A DNA stretch of 41,321 bases from positions 1-41,321 of the forward strand of contig JARGGB010000024.1 in NCBI GenBank assembly GCA_029210815.1. The letters are read 5' to 3'. A program made the translations under genes and the position numbers. A model generated the notes under the pieces. That model ran no database searches. It saw only the letters and a program-made list of their open reading frames with translations, and was not told the DNA's origin. How positions within the stretch are numbered: position 1 is the first letter of the stretch; each line of letters starts with the position of its first letter. This DNA is from Candidatus Brevefilum sp. GTDB lineage: Bacteria; Chloroflexota; Anaerolineae; Anaerolineales; Anaerolineaceae. Below, in pieces: positions 32,506-41,296 of the stretch.

Positions 32506-33663
32506 TTACGGGCTAACCGTCGACAGATACTTAAATTCGCCGTTCTGTACCTCAAGAACAACGGCATCCTTGACAGCATCACCGATTTCGTTGATGGTGA
32601 TATAGCCAGTTACGCCCTCAAAGTTCTCTGTGGCAGCCATCGCATCACGAATGGCTTCACGATCGAAGGACCCTGCCCTTTCAATAGCATCAATCACCAG
32701 CATATACGCGTCATAACCCAAGGCAGCCATTGCGCTTGGTGCTTCGCCGTATTCTGCCCTGAAAGCTTCTACGAAGGGCGCTGATGCCGGGGTTGTCGCA
32801 GCTTCTGCGGAATAGTGAGAGCTGAACACAGCACCTTCAGCAGAATCTCCGCCAATGTCGACAAGCTCAGGAGCCTCCCATGCATCCGTCCCCATGAAGA
32901 GACCGGTGAAACCCATTTCACGCGCTTGTTTCATCAATAAGGCTGCATCGCCGTAATACCCTGGCGCAAAAATTGCCTGGGCATCACCAATGTCTGAAAG
33001 CTGCGCCGTGAAGTCCTGGTCACCATCCTGGTAGGAGGTTTCACTAACGATGCCTTCCTCAGAACCGGTCAGTTCAACCCAGGATTGCTTAAAGAAGGCA
33101 GCTAAGCCCACAGAATAATCCTGTGAAATATTCTGAATGATGGCTACCTTTTCGATGTCATGTTCAGTGGCATATTTTGCCATCACACGACCCTGGAATG
33201 GGTCAATAAAACAAGCTCGGAAGTAATATTCTTTACCTTCTGTCACCAGTGGGTTCGTTGGTGAGCAGCCCATCACAGGCACACCAGCCGCTTCAGAAAC
33301 CTCACCACCAGCCATTGAGTTTGAAGAACCGTAGCTGCCGACGACCGCAATTGCATTTTCCTGTTCGATCAAACGTGTCATTGCGGTTGCAGATTCAGCT
33401 TTATCGCCGCGGTTATCAACCAGCACCATGCGAATAGGCACACCTAATACTTCATCTTTTTGGGCATAAGCAAGGTCAACACCCTGCATTGTCTGAACCC
33501 CGCCGGCAGCCTGGGCACCTGTCATCGGTTCATAGACACCGATCACAACTTCCTCAATTTCTTCAATTTCACCCGGCTCTTCCGCTTCAGGCGTACAGCC
33601 AAGCAGAACAGCACTGATCATTATCAGCGCAAACCCGACATTCAAAATTCTCTTTAACAGCAT
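32506..33663 (-). CDS. Branched-chain amino acid/amide-binding lipoprotein, LivJ/LivK-like
   Basis: A 385-aa type I periplasmic-binding-fold lipoprotein. The signal peptide ends in lipobox LLGC, then a Glu-rich linker (EAEEPGEIEEIEE). The mature domain shows VVIGVYEPMTGAQAAGGVQTMQGVDLA, AVVGSYGSSNSMAGGEVSEAAGVP and YDAYMLVIDAIERAG, all typical of the LivJ/UrtA group. The ATG at 33663 is chosen because AGGAGAGG lies just upstream; an in-frame TTG 18 nt earlier would place it inside the gene. It is the first gene of the Liv operon. The ligand (Leu/Ile/Val, other amino acid, urea or amide) cannot be decided. Confidence 0.92.
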   Translation of the reverse strand: MLLKRILNVGFALIMISAVLLGCTPEAEEPGEIEEIEEVVIGVYEPMTGAQAAGGVQTMQGVDLAYAQKDEVLGVPIRMVLVDNRGDKAESATAMTRLIEQENAIAVVGSYGSSNSMAGGEVSEAAGVPVMGCSPTNPLVTEGKEYYFRACFIDPFQGRVMAKYATEHDIEKVAIIQNISQDYSVGLAAFFKQSWVELTGSEEGIVSETSYQDGDQDFTAQLSDIGDAQAIFAPGYYGDAALLMKQAREMGFTGLFMGTDAWEAPELVDIGGDSAEGAVFSSHYSAEAATTPASAPFVEAFRAEYGEAPSAMAALGYDAYMLVIDAIERAGSFDREAIRDAMAATENFEGVTGYITINEIGDAVKDAVVLEVQNGEFKYLSTVSP

Positions 33664-33816
33664 TACACCTCTCCTTTTCAAGATATATTAAAGACCTAAA
33701 TTAAGTTAAATGGGGAATTTATTTAATCTGACGATAGGCGAACCTCCTTTTGGCGAGTATTGGTCCTGCCGAACATTGATTATTTTTCTTACAATGTGTT
33801 CATCACGATCAAGAAA

Positions 33817-33825
33817 ATTTTACCA
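33817..33825 (-). promoter_or_regulatory. Candidate extended -10 of the Liv operon
   Basis: On the minus strand TG-G-TAAAAT matches an extended -10, about 150 bp before the binding-protein ATG. A TTGACT lies further upstream with poor spacing. The long leader also contains an AAAGGAGG near 33745 that is not followed by a start codon. Confidence 0.35.
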
Positions 33826-33865
33826 TAATTTCTTGTTCGTTTTTAAGTCAAACCTTTATAATAAC

Positions 33866-34831
33866 TCACAAGCCTCGCTCGCCACGGATGTATGGCACAC
33901 CAAGGGCAGCTGGTGCGCCACGACGCTTGCGCCTGGCTGTGCTTGATCCCCACACCAGGGCAATGATCGTGAGAATAAAAGGGGTCATCTGTAAAAAGAA
34001 AACCAGGTTATGATCATAAAAGAATGGATTTCGCATCCCAAGAAAAGTCATCGGACCCTGCAGGTCAAGTGTGAACCGGCGCAGCATGCCGAAGAAATAG
34101 CCGCCTAAAGCCACCGGGAAGGGATTCCAATGAGCAAAGATCACCAATGCAATAGCAATCCACCCCTGACCTGATGTGGTCAGGCTGCTATACCAACCTG
34201 GGGAGATGGCAATACTGATGGCTGCGCCTGCTAATCCAGCCATGCAGCCGCCAATAAAAGTGTAAATGTATCTCAATCGATACACATTTATGCCTAAAGT
34301 ATCTGCGGCTGAGGGTTTTTCACCTACGGCTTTGAGGTGCATCCCCGGTCGAGTTTTATGAATGTAAAACCAGGTCAACGGCACCAAAATATATCCTAAA
34401 TACACAAGAATATTGAAGTCGGAAAAGAAAATCCTGCCAAACCAGGGAATGGATGATAATAATGGGATGTCCAATTTTGGGAGGATCGCGGCGTTTTTCC
34501 CGGTCAATCCCTCACCTAAAACCAGCGCTAACCCAGTGCCTAAAAATGTCAGTGATAAACCGCTCACGGTTTGATCTGCCTGAAAATGGATTGTTACCAC
34601 GCCATGTGCAAGGCTGAGAATCCCGCCAGCCAGGATGCCTGCCAGCAAACCCAACCAGGCGTTTTGAGTTGTAAATGCCACCTTGAATGCTGCCATAGCA
34701 CCAATCAGCATCATCCCTTCAACGCCCAGGTTCATCACACCAGATCTTTCTGCCAGGATTTCACCCAGTGAAGCAAATATTAATATTGTGCCGGTTGCTA
34801 ACCCGGCGCGTAAGATAACCTCAAAGCTCAT
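33866..34831 (-). CDS. BMP/nucleoside-type ABC transporter permease (NupQ/YufQ-like)
   Basis: A 321-aa inner-membrane protein with about eight to nine membrane segments. ATLIFASLGEILAERSGVMNLGVEGMMLIGA near the start (observed as GTILIFASLGEILAERSG and VMNLGVEGMMLIGA) is the hallmark of this permease branch of simple-sugar/nucleoside importers. The ATPase-contact region is MHLKAVGEKPSAADTLGINVYRLRY. Its ATG overlaps the first permease gene by 4 nt, with AGGAGG upstream. It is the last gene of the four-gene operon. Confidence 0.92.
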   Translation of the reverse strand: MSFEVILRAGLATGTILIFASLGEILAERSGVMNLGVEGMMLIGAMAAFKVAFTTQNAWLGLLAGILAGGILSLAHGVVTIHFQADQTVSGLSLTFLGTGLALVLGEGLTGKNAAILPKLDIPLLSSIPWFGRIFFSDFNILVYLGYILVPLTWFYIHKTRPGMHLKAVGEKPSAADTLGINVYRLRYIYTFIGGCMAGLAGAAISIAISPGWYSSLTTSGQGWIAIALVIFAHWNPFPVALGGYFFGMLRRFTLDLQGPMTFLGMRNPFFYDHNLVFFLQMTPFILTIIALVWGSSTARRKRRGAPAALGVPYIRGERGL

Positions 34832-35931
34832 GCAATCTCCTCCTGGCGTTTTACTATGCTGATCCTGTACCGCAGCAGCACATCACTGCTGATCACCAGG
34901 AATAAAATCGTGCCCTGGATCATAAAGCTCAACCCGGAAGGTTGAATTTCACGACCTGCAACAATCAAAGCTCCAAACAATATCGAAACAAGAATGACCA
35001 CAAAGGGGTTCAATTTTGCCAACCAGGCAACAATCACACCTGAAAATCCGTAATTAGTCGAAATCCTTTCCTGCAAGCGGTGCACGACACCTGTGATTTC
35101 AGACATACCGGCTAAGCCAGCAAGGGCACCAGAAACCATCATTACCAAAATCATATTCCGGGCGATATTGATGCCAGCATATTCTGCCGCTTTTGGGTTG
35201 TCACCAATCAGGTTGATCTCATATCCCCAGCGACTGTATTTCAAAATTAACCAAATAATAACCGCCGCCACCAGCCCAAATACAACACCGAGGTGCAGGG
35301 TGATCCCTGAAAAAACCGGGTACTGCTTTGCCAAATCTGCCAATCTGGGCAGCCAGGCGACTTTTTCAAATGTTGGTGTCATCTGGAAACCGGCATCGGA
35401 ATATTTCCCAAAAATCCAGTAGTTGTTCCAGAAGACCGCAACATAGTTAAGCATCAATGTTGTAATGACTTCATTGACGTTAAATTTTGCCTTTAAAAAA
35501 CCGGGGATGAAACCGTAAACGGCACCCCCAAGAATACCCATAACCCCCATCAGAGATAATACCAATACTCTTGGGCTGTCCATTGGCACCAGCGGCACCA
35601 GCACAACCAGGCTGGCAAAAAATGCACCCATGTAGAACTGCCCTTCAGCACCAATATTGATCATGTTCATTCGGAAAGCAAGGCTGCAGCCCAAACCAAT
35701 CAATATTAATGGGGTCGCTTTAACGATAATATCCGAAAAAGCCCCCCAGCTGCCAAAAGAAGCCCTGAAGAAAAAGCCAAAAACCCTTAAGGGATCCCCG
35801 CCAATAGACAAAAGTACAATACCGCTGATAATAAAGGCAGCGACAACTGCCCCCACCGATGTGGCAAGCGGCAGCCATTTAGGGATTTCTTCTGTCCGCC
35901 TTGTTAATTGAACTCTGAATGGCAGCTTCAT
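34828..35931 (-). CDS. BMP/nucleoside-type ABC transporter permease (NupP/YufP-like)
   Basis: A 367-aa inner-membrane protein with about eight membrane segments. Typical pieces are ATPLILIGLGCSLAFRMNMINIGAEGQFYMGAFFAS, KFNVNEVITTLMLNYVAVFWNNY and YEINLIGDNPKAAEYAGINIARNMILVMMVSGALAGLAG. It pairs with the shorter NupQ-like permease 4 nt downstream and overlaps the ATPase gene by 4 nt upstream. The architecture matches importers for nucleosides in Bacillus, Brachyspira and streptococci. Confidence 0.92.
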   Translation of the reverse strand: MKLPFRVQLTRRTEEIPKWLPLATSVGAVVAAFIISGIVLLSIGGDPLRVFGFFFRASFGSWGAFSDIIVKATPLILIGLGCSLAFRMNMINIGAEGQFYMGAFFASLVVLVPLVPMDSPRVLVLSLMGVMGILGGAVYGFIPGFLKAKFNVNEVITTLMLNYVAVFWNNYWIFGKYSDAGFQMTPTFEKVAWLPRLADLAKQYPVFSGITLHLGVVFGLVAAVIIWLILKYSRWGYEINLIGDNPKAAEYAGINIARNMILVMMVSGALAGLAGMSEITGVVHRLQERISTNYGFSGVIVAWLAKLNPFVVILVSILFGALIVAGREIQPSGLSFMIQGTILFLVISSDVLLRYRISIVKRQEEIA

Positions 35932-37463
35932 TCGTCACTCCTCAAAGAGCCGGTCATCATCATGCCGACTGTGTTCAAATCCGCCTGATCAGCATCAAGC
36001 TGACCGACCAATTCACCTTCATAAATGACGGCAATGCGGTCACTGAGCTCAAACAATTCTTCCAGTTCTTCAGAAAGCAGCAAGATCGCAGCGCCATTTG
36101 ACCGCTGCTCCAGCAGTAAATTTTGAATACTTTCTATCGCCCCCACATCCAAACCCCGTGTTGGCTGCATAGCAACGATTAATTTCGGATCACAGGAAAT
36201 TTCTCTGGCGAGAATTAATTTTTGTAAATTTCCACCAGAAAGTTTTCGTGCCTGGGTGTTCACACTGGGGGCTTGAATGTCATACAAATCCTTTAAACCT
36301 GATGCATGTTCATCTGCAGCTGGATAATTGATCCGCCAGCCATTGCTGATCGGTTCCTGCCGGTAATTTTTCATGATCGCATTACCAGTAATCGAAATAT
36401 TCGGTGCTGTCCCAACCCCCGTACGATCTTCAGGAATGTGTGCCATGCCGCATTTCATCCCTGCCCTTGGTGATTGATTCGCAACCTCCTGACCATTAAT
36501 GCAAATCGACCCGGTACAGGGGCGCAAACCCGTAATCGCCTCCACAAGCTCACTTTGTCCGTTGCCAGCTACGCCAGCAATTCCTAAAATCTCCCCTTCG
36601 CGAATAGTAAAGGAAACATCTTTAACCGCTGGCAGCCCGCGACTATTTTCTGCGCTCAAATTGCTGACTTTAAGGACAACTTCTCCAGGCTCCTTGTGAT
36701 GCTTTTCAATCCGAAAGATAACCTCTCGACCAACCATCAACTCAGCCAATTGGGTTCTTGTAAGTCCTTCAACCGGGATACCTTCCGCTGTCACCTTCCC
36801 TTTTCTTAAAACCGTCAAACGGTCGGCAACTTGCTGAACCTCATTCAACTTATGACTGATAAAGATGATTGATTTCCCCTGCGCGACCAGGGCGGACATG
36901 GTCTCCATCAAATCTTCAATTTCCTGGGGCGCTAGCACAGCTGTAGGTTCATCCAAAATCAGGATATCCACACCGCGGTAAAGCATTTTAAGTATTTCAA
37001 CGCGCTGCTGCTCCCCCACTGACAACTGCCAAATTTTGGCAGTAGGATCAACCTTAAGCCCATACTTTTCCTGGAGCTCTCCAATCTTACTGTTGTATTT
37101 AGGCAAGTTCATGATGAATTTAGGTTCATCCAAACCTAAAAGGATATTCTCAGTAACTGTCAATGTTGGTACCAGCATAAAGTGCTGATGCACCATGCCG
37201 ATACCGCTCGCTATTGCATCTTTGGGAGAATTAAAGATTATCGTTTTACCATTAATCTTGATCGTTCCGGACTCAGGACGATACAAGCCGGAAAGCACAT
37301 TCATTAAAGTGCTTTTGCCCGCGCCATTCTCACCCAGGAGGGCATGAATTTCCCCCCGTTTCAATGTGAAGTTGACATGGTCGTTCGCTAAAACCCCGGG
37401 GAAACGCAGGACAATGTCTTCCATTTCCACGGAAAAATTATTTTCTTGTCCTATCGAACTCAT
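35928..37463 (-). CDS. Double-cassette ABC ATPase of a BMP/nucleoside importer (NupO/YufO-like)
   Basis: A 511-aa protein with two ABC cassettes. The first has Walker A GENGAGKS, signature LSVGEQQRVEILK and Walker B ILILDEPTAVLAP. The second has a degenerate Walker A (GVAGNGQSEL), signature LSGGNLQKLILAREI and IVAMQPTRGLDVGAIE where the Glu after Walker B is absent. A degenerate second cassette is normal in this family and in sugar ATPases such as RbsA and MglA. It energises the two permeases downstream. CAGG lies 5 nt before the ATG. Confidence 0.93.
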   Translation of the reverse strand: MSSIGQENNFSVEMEDIVLRFPGVLANDHVNFTLKRGEIHALLGENGAGKSTLMNVLSGLYRPESGTIKINGKTIIFNSPKDAIASGIGMVHQHFMLVPTLTVTENILLGLDEPKFIMNLPKYNSKIGELQEKYGLKVDPTAKIWQLSVGEQQRVEILKMLYRGVDILILDEPTAVLAPQEIEDLMETMSALVAQGKSIIFISHKLNEVQQVADRLTVLRKGKVTAEGIPVEGLTRTQLAELMVGREVIFRIEKHHKEPGEVVLKVSNLSAENSRGLPAVKDVSFTIREGEILGIAGVAGNGQSELVEAITGLRPCTGSICINGQEVANQSPRAGMKCGMAHIPEDRTGVGTAPNISITGNAIMKNYRQEPISNGWRINYPAADEHASGLKDLYDIQAPSVNTQARKLSGGNLQKLILAREISCDPKLIVAMQPTRGLDVGAIESIQNLLLEQRSNGAAILLLSEELEELFELSDRIAVIYEGELVGQLDADQADLNTVGMMMTGSLRSDE

Positions 37464-37507
37464 AATACCTGCTTAATAATAAAAAAATCGATAATGCCAA
37501 TCAAACA

Positions 37508-37548
37508 TCACAACCAGGGATTACAAGCATTTCCATCCCTGGTTGTGA
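37508..37548 (-). promoter_or_regulatory. Intercistronic hairpin between BMP-type binding protein and ATPase genes
   Basis: A perfect 13-bp stem (arms TCACAACCAGGGA and TCCCTGGTTGTGA) with a 15-nt loop. It lies 16 nt after the stop codon of the binding protein and 44 nt before the ATPase ATG. No T-run follows, so mRNA stabilisation is more likely than termination. Confidence 0.8.
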
Positions 37549-37564
37549 CAAATACAAGTTTATT

Positions 37565-38794
37565 TTACAGATCAGGCAGTTCAGCCGTGATATTTTCGTT
37601 CCACCAATACATACAGGTTTCACATTCACTGCCAAACTGTTTGAAACCATCCAGGTCCAATTGTTCAAGGCTCTCGCCTTCTTCCAAAATGACATTACCC
37701 TGGTTGTCTACAATAGGCCCAGAGAACACATCAAAGCGAGTAAATTCACCAGCCAGCATTTGGTCAAGGATATCTCGCACCAATTGAAGATCTTCTTCTG
37801 GCAGCTCAGCGACGCCGGGCATTAATTCTTCACCTTCCATAAAGCCGTACAGGCCAAGCGCACCGGAATCCGCATCAAAATACTGCCAACCACCCTTCCA
37901 GGTGCCATCACGAGATCCTTCTACGATTTTTGCGTATTCGGGACCCCAGTTCCAGTACATGGAAGTCAAGCAGGCATCAAGGGTGCAGTTACCATAATAA
38001 TCGTAGGTGATGCCCCATTTGCCTTCTGGAGCAGCAATCGCTGGTGCGGGTGTATCTGCACCTGTCATAACGACCTGCGCACCAGCAGAGAACAGAGATT
38101 CCGCACCTTCCTGTTCCAAAATAGGATCGTGCCAGGTATTGATGAAACGCACGTCAATGGTGCATTCTGGGCAAGTTAATTCAGCACCCAATGCAAAGGC
38201 ATTACCTAAACGAAGTTCTTCCGGGATGGGGAAAGTCGCCATATAACCCAACTTCGGATTGCCATCCATCATTGCACGTGAACCAGCAAGCATACCTGCG
38301 AGGTATTTAATATCTTCCATGGCACCCATCAGGTTGCCAAAGTTCTCGCCATTGGCTTTATAACCGCTGATGTGAATAATATCCACGTCCGGGAATTCAT
38401 TGGCAACAATCTCTGAAGAGTCCATGAAGCCAAAGGAGGTTGTGAAGATCACATCAAAGCCCTTGCGAGCGAGGGATCGTGTTACCTGCTCAGAGTCTGC
38501 ACCTTCTGCTACATTTTCAACATAAGCTGTGTGCACACCTTCCAGGTTTTCTTCAACATAAAGACGCCCAACGTCATGGGCTTGTGACCAGCCGCCGTCA
38601 TCATGAGGCCCGACGTAAACAAAAGCAACGTTGTAGCAGCCTTCAATCGGTGCAGGAACCTGGTAACTCCCGACAGCTTCGGCAGTGGTTTCAGCTCTGC
38701 AATCGACTTGCTCTGGTGCTGTCTCACCGCAGCCGACCAAACCAATCGACAGGATAAGCAAAAAACATACAAACATAATAATTTTTTTCTTCAT
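37565..38794 (-). CDS. BMP-family (basic membrane protein) substrate-binding lipoprotein
   Basis: A 409-aa lipoprotein of the BMP/Med/TmpC/PnrA family that binds nucleosides in characterised members. A Lys-rich signal peptide ends in lipobox LVGC (Cys22). The mature domain opens with YNVAFVYVGPHDDGGWSQAHDVG, the typical first strand and helix, then DVIFTTSFGFMDSSEIVANEFPDV. It carries eight further Cys, several as close pairs (CPEC, CTLDAC, CETC), which is not usual for the family. The ATG at 38794 is chosen because AAAGGA lies 7 nt upstream; the frame is open 126 nt further but without signal-peptide character. It is the first gene of the importer operon. Confidence 0.91.
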   Translation of the reverse strand: MKKKIIMFVCFLLILSIGLVGCGETAPEQVDCRAETTAEAVGSYQVPAPIEGCYNVAFVYVGPHDDGGWSQAHDVGRLYVEENLEGVHTAYVENVAEGADSEQVTRSLARKGFDVIFTTSFGFMDSSEIVANEFPDVDIIHISGYKANGENFGNLMGAMEDIKYLAGMLAGSRAMMDGNPKLGYMATFPIPEELRLGNAFALGAELTCPECTIDVRFINTWHDPILEQEGAESLFSAGAQVVMTGADTPAPAIAAPEGKWGITYDYYGNCTLDACLTSMYWNWGPEYAKIVEGSRDGTWKGGWQYFDADSGALGLYGFMEGEELMPGVAELPEEDLQLVRDILDQMLAGEFTRFDVFSGPIVDNQGNVILEEGESLEQLDLDGFKQFGSECETCMYWWNENITAELPDL

Positions 38795-38908
38795 TTCTTT
38801 TCCTTTTGATAGTAAAAGTTTTTGAGGGTAAATTTCTAATTTGAAACTTTTCCGATAACACTCCTTTCGCAAAATCAAAAATGGTGCCCCTTGAAATAAT
38901 ACTTCCCA

Positions 38909-38914
38909 ATTATA
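38909..38914 (-). promoter_or_regulatory. Candidate -10 of the BMP-importer operon
   Basis: TATAAT on the minus strand, about 115 bp before the binding-protein ATG. The -35 region is weak (TAACAT at 17 bp), so this is only a candidate. Confidence 0.3.
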
Positions 38915-38968
38915 AACCAATATTTATTCATCATGTTACGAAATATCACAAATAAAATAATGAATGGG

Positions 38969-39268
38969 TTATTTTAATTCTTTGGCTTCAATTATTATCC
39001 GCCTTAGAAACCAAAAAAGTGCCAGGACTATTGCCAGGATGGTCACCACAAATGATGGTTTGATTCCCAAAGACTGACGATGGATAAAATCTGCATACAG
39101 CGAGAGCGGCCATCCAATGACTGCCAGCGGATAACCAAGAATTGGCGAAAATACGTTATCTTTGCCTATCGAGAGATTGTAAAAATATCCGGAAAGATAA
39201 TAAACGCTGCCCACAATCACATAAGCAATTAACAACCTTATCACCCAATTGAAGACTTTCTTGACCAC
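38969..39268 (-). CDS. Small membrane protein, 99 aa
   Basis: I do not recognise a family. Three membrane segments are visible: about 7-27 (NWVIRLLIAYVIVGSVYYLSG), about 42-62 (SPILGYPLAVIGWPLSLYADF) and about 75-96 (FVVTILAIVLALFWFLRRIII). The start codon is GTG, with AAGGAG 8 nt before it. There are no cysteines and no charged motif suggesting catalysis. It lies 42 bp after the PHP gene on the same strand and could be the last gene of an alr-PHP operon. Confidence 0.7.
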   Translation of the reverse strand: MVKKVFNWVIRLLIAYVIVGSVYYLSGYFYNLSIGKDNVFSPILGYPLAVIGWPLSLYADFIHRQSLGIKPSFVVTILAIVLALFWFLRRIIIEAKELK

Positions 39269-39310
39269 AATATTTTCTCCTTGTGAATTGATGGGTAAAA
39301 AATTCTGTTA

Positions 39311-39991
39311 TTAAATTGCTTTCTGAAATTTCTTTATCAACTTAGCAAACCTCGAGTAGAAGTGAATAAAAATTGGAGAATGCTGTGTAATTTTCTCAGC
39401 CTGTCTCAAGCCTGCTCTAAAGCTTTCCGCATCTGAAAAATCAGGCATTCGGAGTGTTGCCCTTCCAAGTTCTCTCAATGTGTGCGCGTCCGAGCCTACG
39501 GTTTCTAGCAGTCCATGGTGTCTGCCAAAATCAGCGGCTGTAAGATTTGCTTGTTTTCCAAAACATCGAGCATTGAAGGTTTCAACGGCATCAATGTAAG
39601 GAGCCAGCCCTTCAAGGTCGCCTGGGTCCCAATCTTTTCCTCGAAATGGGTCAAAGGGATGGGGAATGCTGATAACTGCACCCTGTTCCCGCAATCGTTC
39701 GATCGTTTCCTTAGGATCCAATCCGGGTGGCACCCATTCTGAGACCAAATAGGCAATCAATTCACCTTTTGTCGTCTGAATTTCTTCACCTACAATCACC
39801 ATATCCGGTGCCATCGCTTTTGCTGATTGGGCAGCATGAATCACATTGTGATCTGTGATTGCAATTTTATTGATACCAAGGGTTTTGCACCGGGAAAGAA
39901 TCTTTTCCACCGATACAAGGCTGTCAACCGAAGCAGATGTATGACAATGTAATTCCACCCTGAGGCTTTGTTTATTTTGCGTATGCATCAT
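39311..39991 (-). CDS. PHP-domain metal-dependent phosphoesterase
   Basis: A 226-aa PHP-family protein of the YciV/TrpH/RNase AM-like type. The metal-binding motifs are all present: ELHCHTSASVDS, ITDHNVIH, GEEIQTTKGELIAYLV, ISIPHPFDP and GSDAHTLRELG. Relatives hydrolyse 5' ends of short RNA or 3',5'-bisphosphates; the substrate here is not known. Its start overlaps the alanine racemase stop codon by 4 nt (ATGA), so they are co-translated. A second ATG one codon later is possible. Confidence 0.87.
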   Translation of the reverse strand: MMHTQNKQSLRVELHCHTSASVDSLVSVEKILSRCKTLGINKIAITDHNVIHAAQSAKAMAPDMVIVGEEIQTTKGELIAYLVSEWVPPGLDPKETIERLREQGAVISIPHPFDPFRGKDWDPGDLEGLAPYIDAVETFNARCFGKQANLTAADFGRHHGLLETVGSDAHTLRELGRATLRMPDFSDAESFRAGLRQAEKITQHSPIFIHFYSRFAKLIKKFQKAI

Positions 39992-41100
39992 TCGGAATAC
40001 AAACGTGGTAAGCGGTCAGCTAAACCGCACACAACTTCATAATTGAGTGTTCCCCATCGAGCGGCTAAATCATTGGCGCTGATCTCCTGGCTTGATTGTT
40101 TGCCGAGCAGCACAACTTCATCACCGACTTGCGCTTCAGGGACAGAATCTAACTGCAGCATGCACTGGTCCATGCACACCCTGCCAACCACATTCACCAG
40201 CTTGCCCCTGACGATCACCTGCTGCCCTGCTTCACGCCGAAAGCCATCGCCGTATCCAACCGGGATAACACCAATGCGCTCATGACCAGATGTCACATAA
40301 ACAGATCCATAACTGACACCATGCCCTGGCGGCAGCACCCGCAGTGATGTCAATCGTGCTTTCCAGGTCAACGCTGGGCGGAAAGTCTCAGGTACTGGCG
40401 AACCTGGAGAAGGGTCCAACCCAAATAATGCAATACCCGGGCGGACCATGTCAAAATAGGCTTCTGGAAAGTTGAGAACCGCAGCAGAATTAGCCGCATG
40501 CACCATTGGTGGGCAAAGGCTAGCCCCTCGCAACTGTGCTAATAGTTTATTAAAGATTGCCAGCTGGCTGCCAGCAGAATCAACCTGCGGCTCATCCGCA
40601 CGCGCGAGGTGTGTAAAAATGCCATCGATGTCAAATTTTGGATGATGATAATAAGTCGACATGAAATCAAGCGCTAAACCCGGTGCCATCCCCAACCGCC
40701 CCATCCCGGTTTCGATTTTCAGATGCGCTTTAAGTCTGCTATCGACTTTATCTGCTTGTAATTCATAGGCTTTTGCCATTTCAGAATCGTAAATGGCAAC
40801 ATGGATATCATTCTTGATCGCTTCCGGGATCATCGTTGCCGATGTATAGCCGAGCACCATCACCTCAGATTTAATGCCAGCAGCTCGCAGATTTAATGCT
40901 TCTTCCATGCGAGCAACACCCAGCCACGCCGCCCCCGCTTGCTCAGCTGCTTTTGCGACCGCTAACACCCCGTGCCCATACGCATTGGCTTTGATGACAG
41001 CCATCATGCGTGTGCCCGTCATCGCTTTTATCTGCTTGATATTATTTTTTATGGCACCTAAGTCGATTTCGAGCCAGGTTGAATAAGGCTTCGTATCCAT
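39988..41100 (-). CDS. alr: Alanine racemase
   Basis: A 370-aa PLP enzyme that makes D-alanine for peptidoglycan. The PLP Lys37 lies in MAVIKANAYGHG, and the second catalytic base Tyr lies in GHGVSYGSVY. VRPGIALFGLDPSP, GVIPVGYGDGFRR and VVGRVCMDQCMLQL are further family landmarks. The ATG at 41100 gives a typical length and a usual start (TWLEIDLGAIKNNI). The only good ribosome binding site (AAGGAGGG) is 14 nt away, slightly long; an upstream in-frame ATG (MARRA) lacks one. It leads a probable operon with the PHP and small membrane genes. Confidence 0.94.
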   Translation of the reverse strand: MDTKPYSTWLEIDLGAIKNNIKQIKAMTGTRMMAVIKANAYGHGVLAVAKAAEQAGAAWLGVARMEEALNLRAAGIKSEVMVLGYTSATMIPEAIKNDIHVAIYDSEMAKAYELQADKVDSRLKAHLKIETGMGRLGMAPGLALDFMSTYYHHPKFDIDGIFTHLARADEPQVDSAGSQLAIFNKLLAQLRGASLCPPMVHAANSAAVLNFPEAYFDMVRPGIALFGLDPSPGSPVPETFRPALTWKARLTSLRVLPPGHGVSYGSVYVTSGHERIGVIPVGYGDGFRREAGQQVIVRGKLVNVVGRVCMDQCMLQLDSVPEAQVGDEVVLLGKQSSQEISANDLAARWGTLNYEVVCGLADRLPRLYSE

Positions 41101-41250
41101 GGCTTGAAGTATAGCCCTCCTTGCCATTCCTTTCAAGTCTGGGAGGAAAGAAATCGATATCAAATATTTCCCAATCCCTGACCATATAACCCAAATTTAA
41201 GATCTCCCTAAACAAGGCAAATTACTGGAATTGTCTCGACAAGCCTAAGG

Positions 41251-41256
41251 TATAAT
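41251..41256 (+). promoter_or_regulatory. Candidate -10 (TATAAT) for the truncated plus-strand gene
   Basis: TATAAT lies about 40 bp before the ATG at 41297. The best -35-like element, TTGTCT at 41231-41236, is only 14 bp away, so the promoter is uncertain. Confidence 0.35.
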
Positions 41257-41296
41257 CTAAACCTGCAGCTTAAAACAAAGAAATTCAGGAAATACT

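Noticed and set aside
33664-33865. Riboswitch in the Liv leader
   Set aside because: The leader is long, but I could not find a conserved aptamer core or an expression-platform terminator.
38795-38920. N-terminal extension of the BMP binding protein by 42 residues
   Set aside because: The internal ATG has a good ribosome binding site and begins a normal lipoprotein signal peptide; the extension would bury it.
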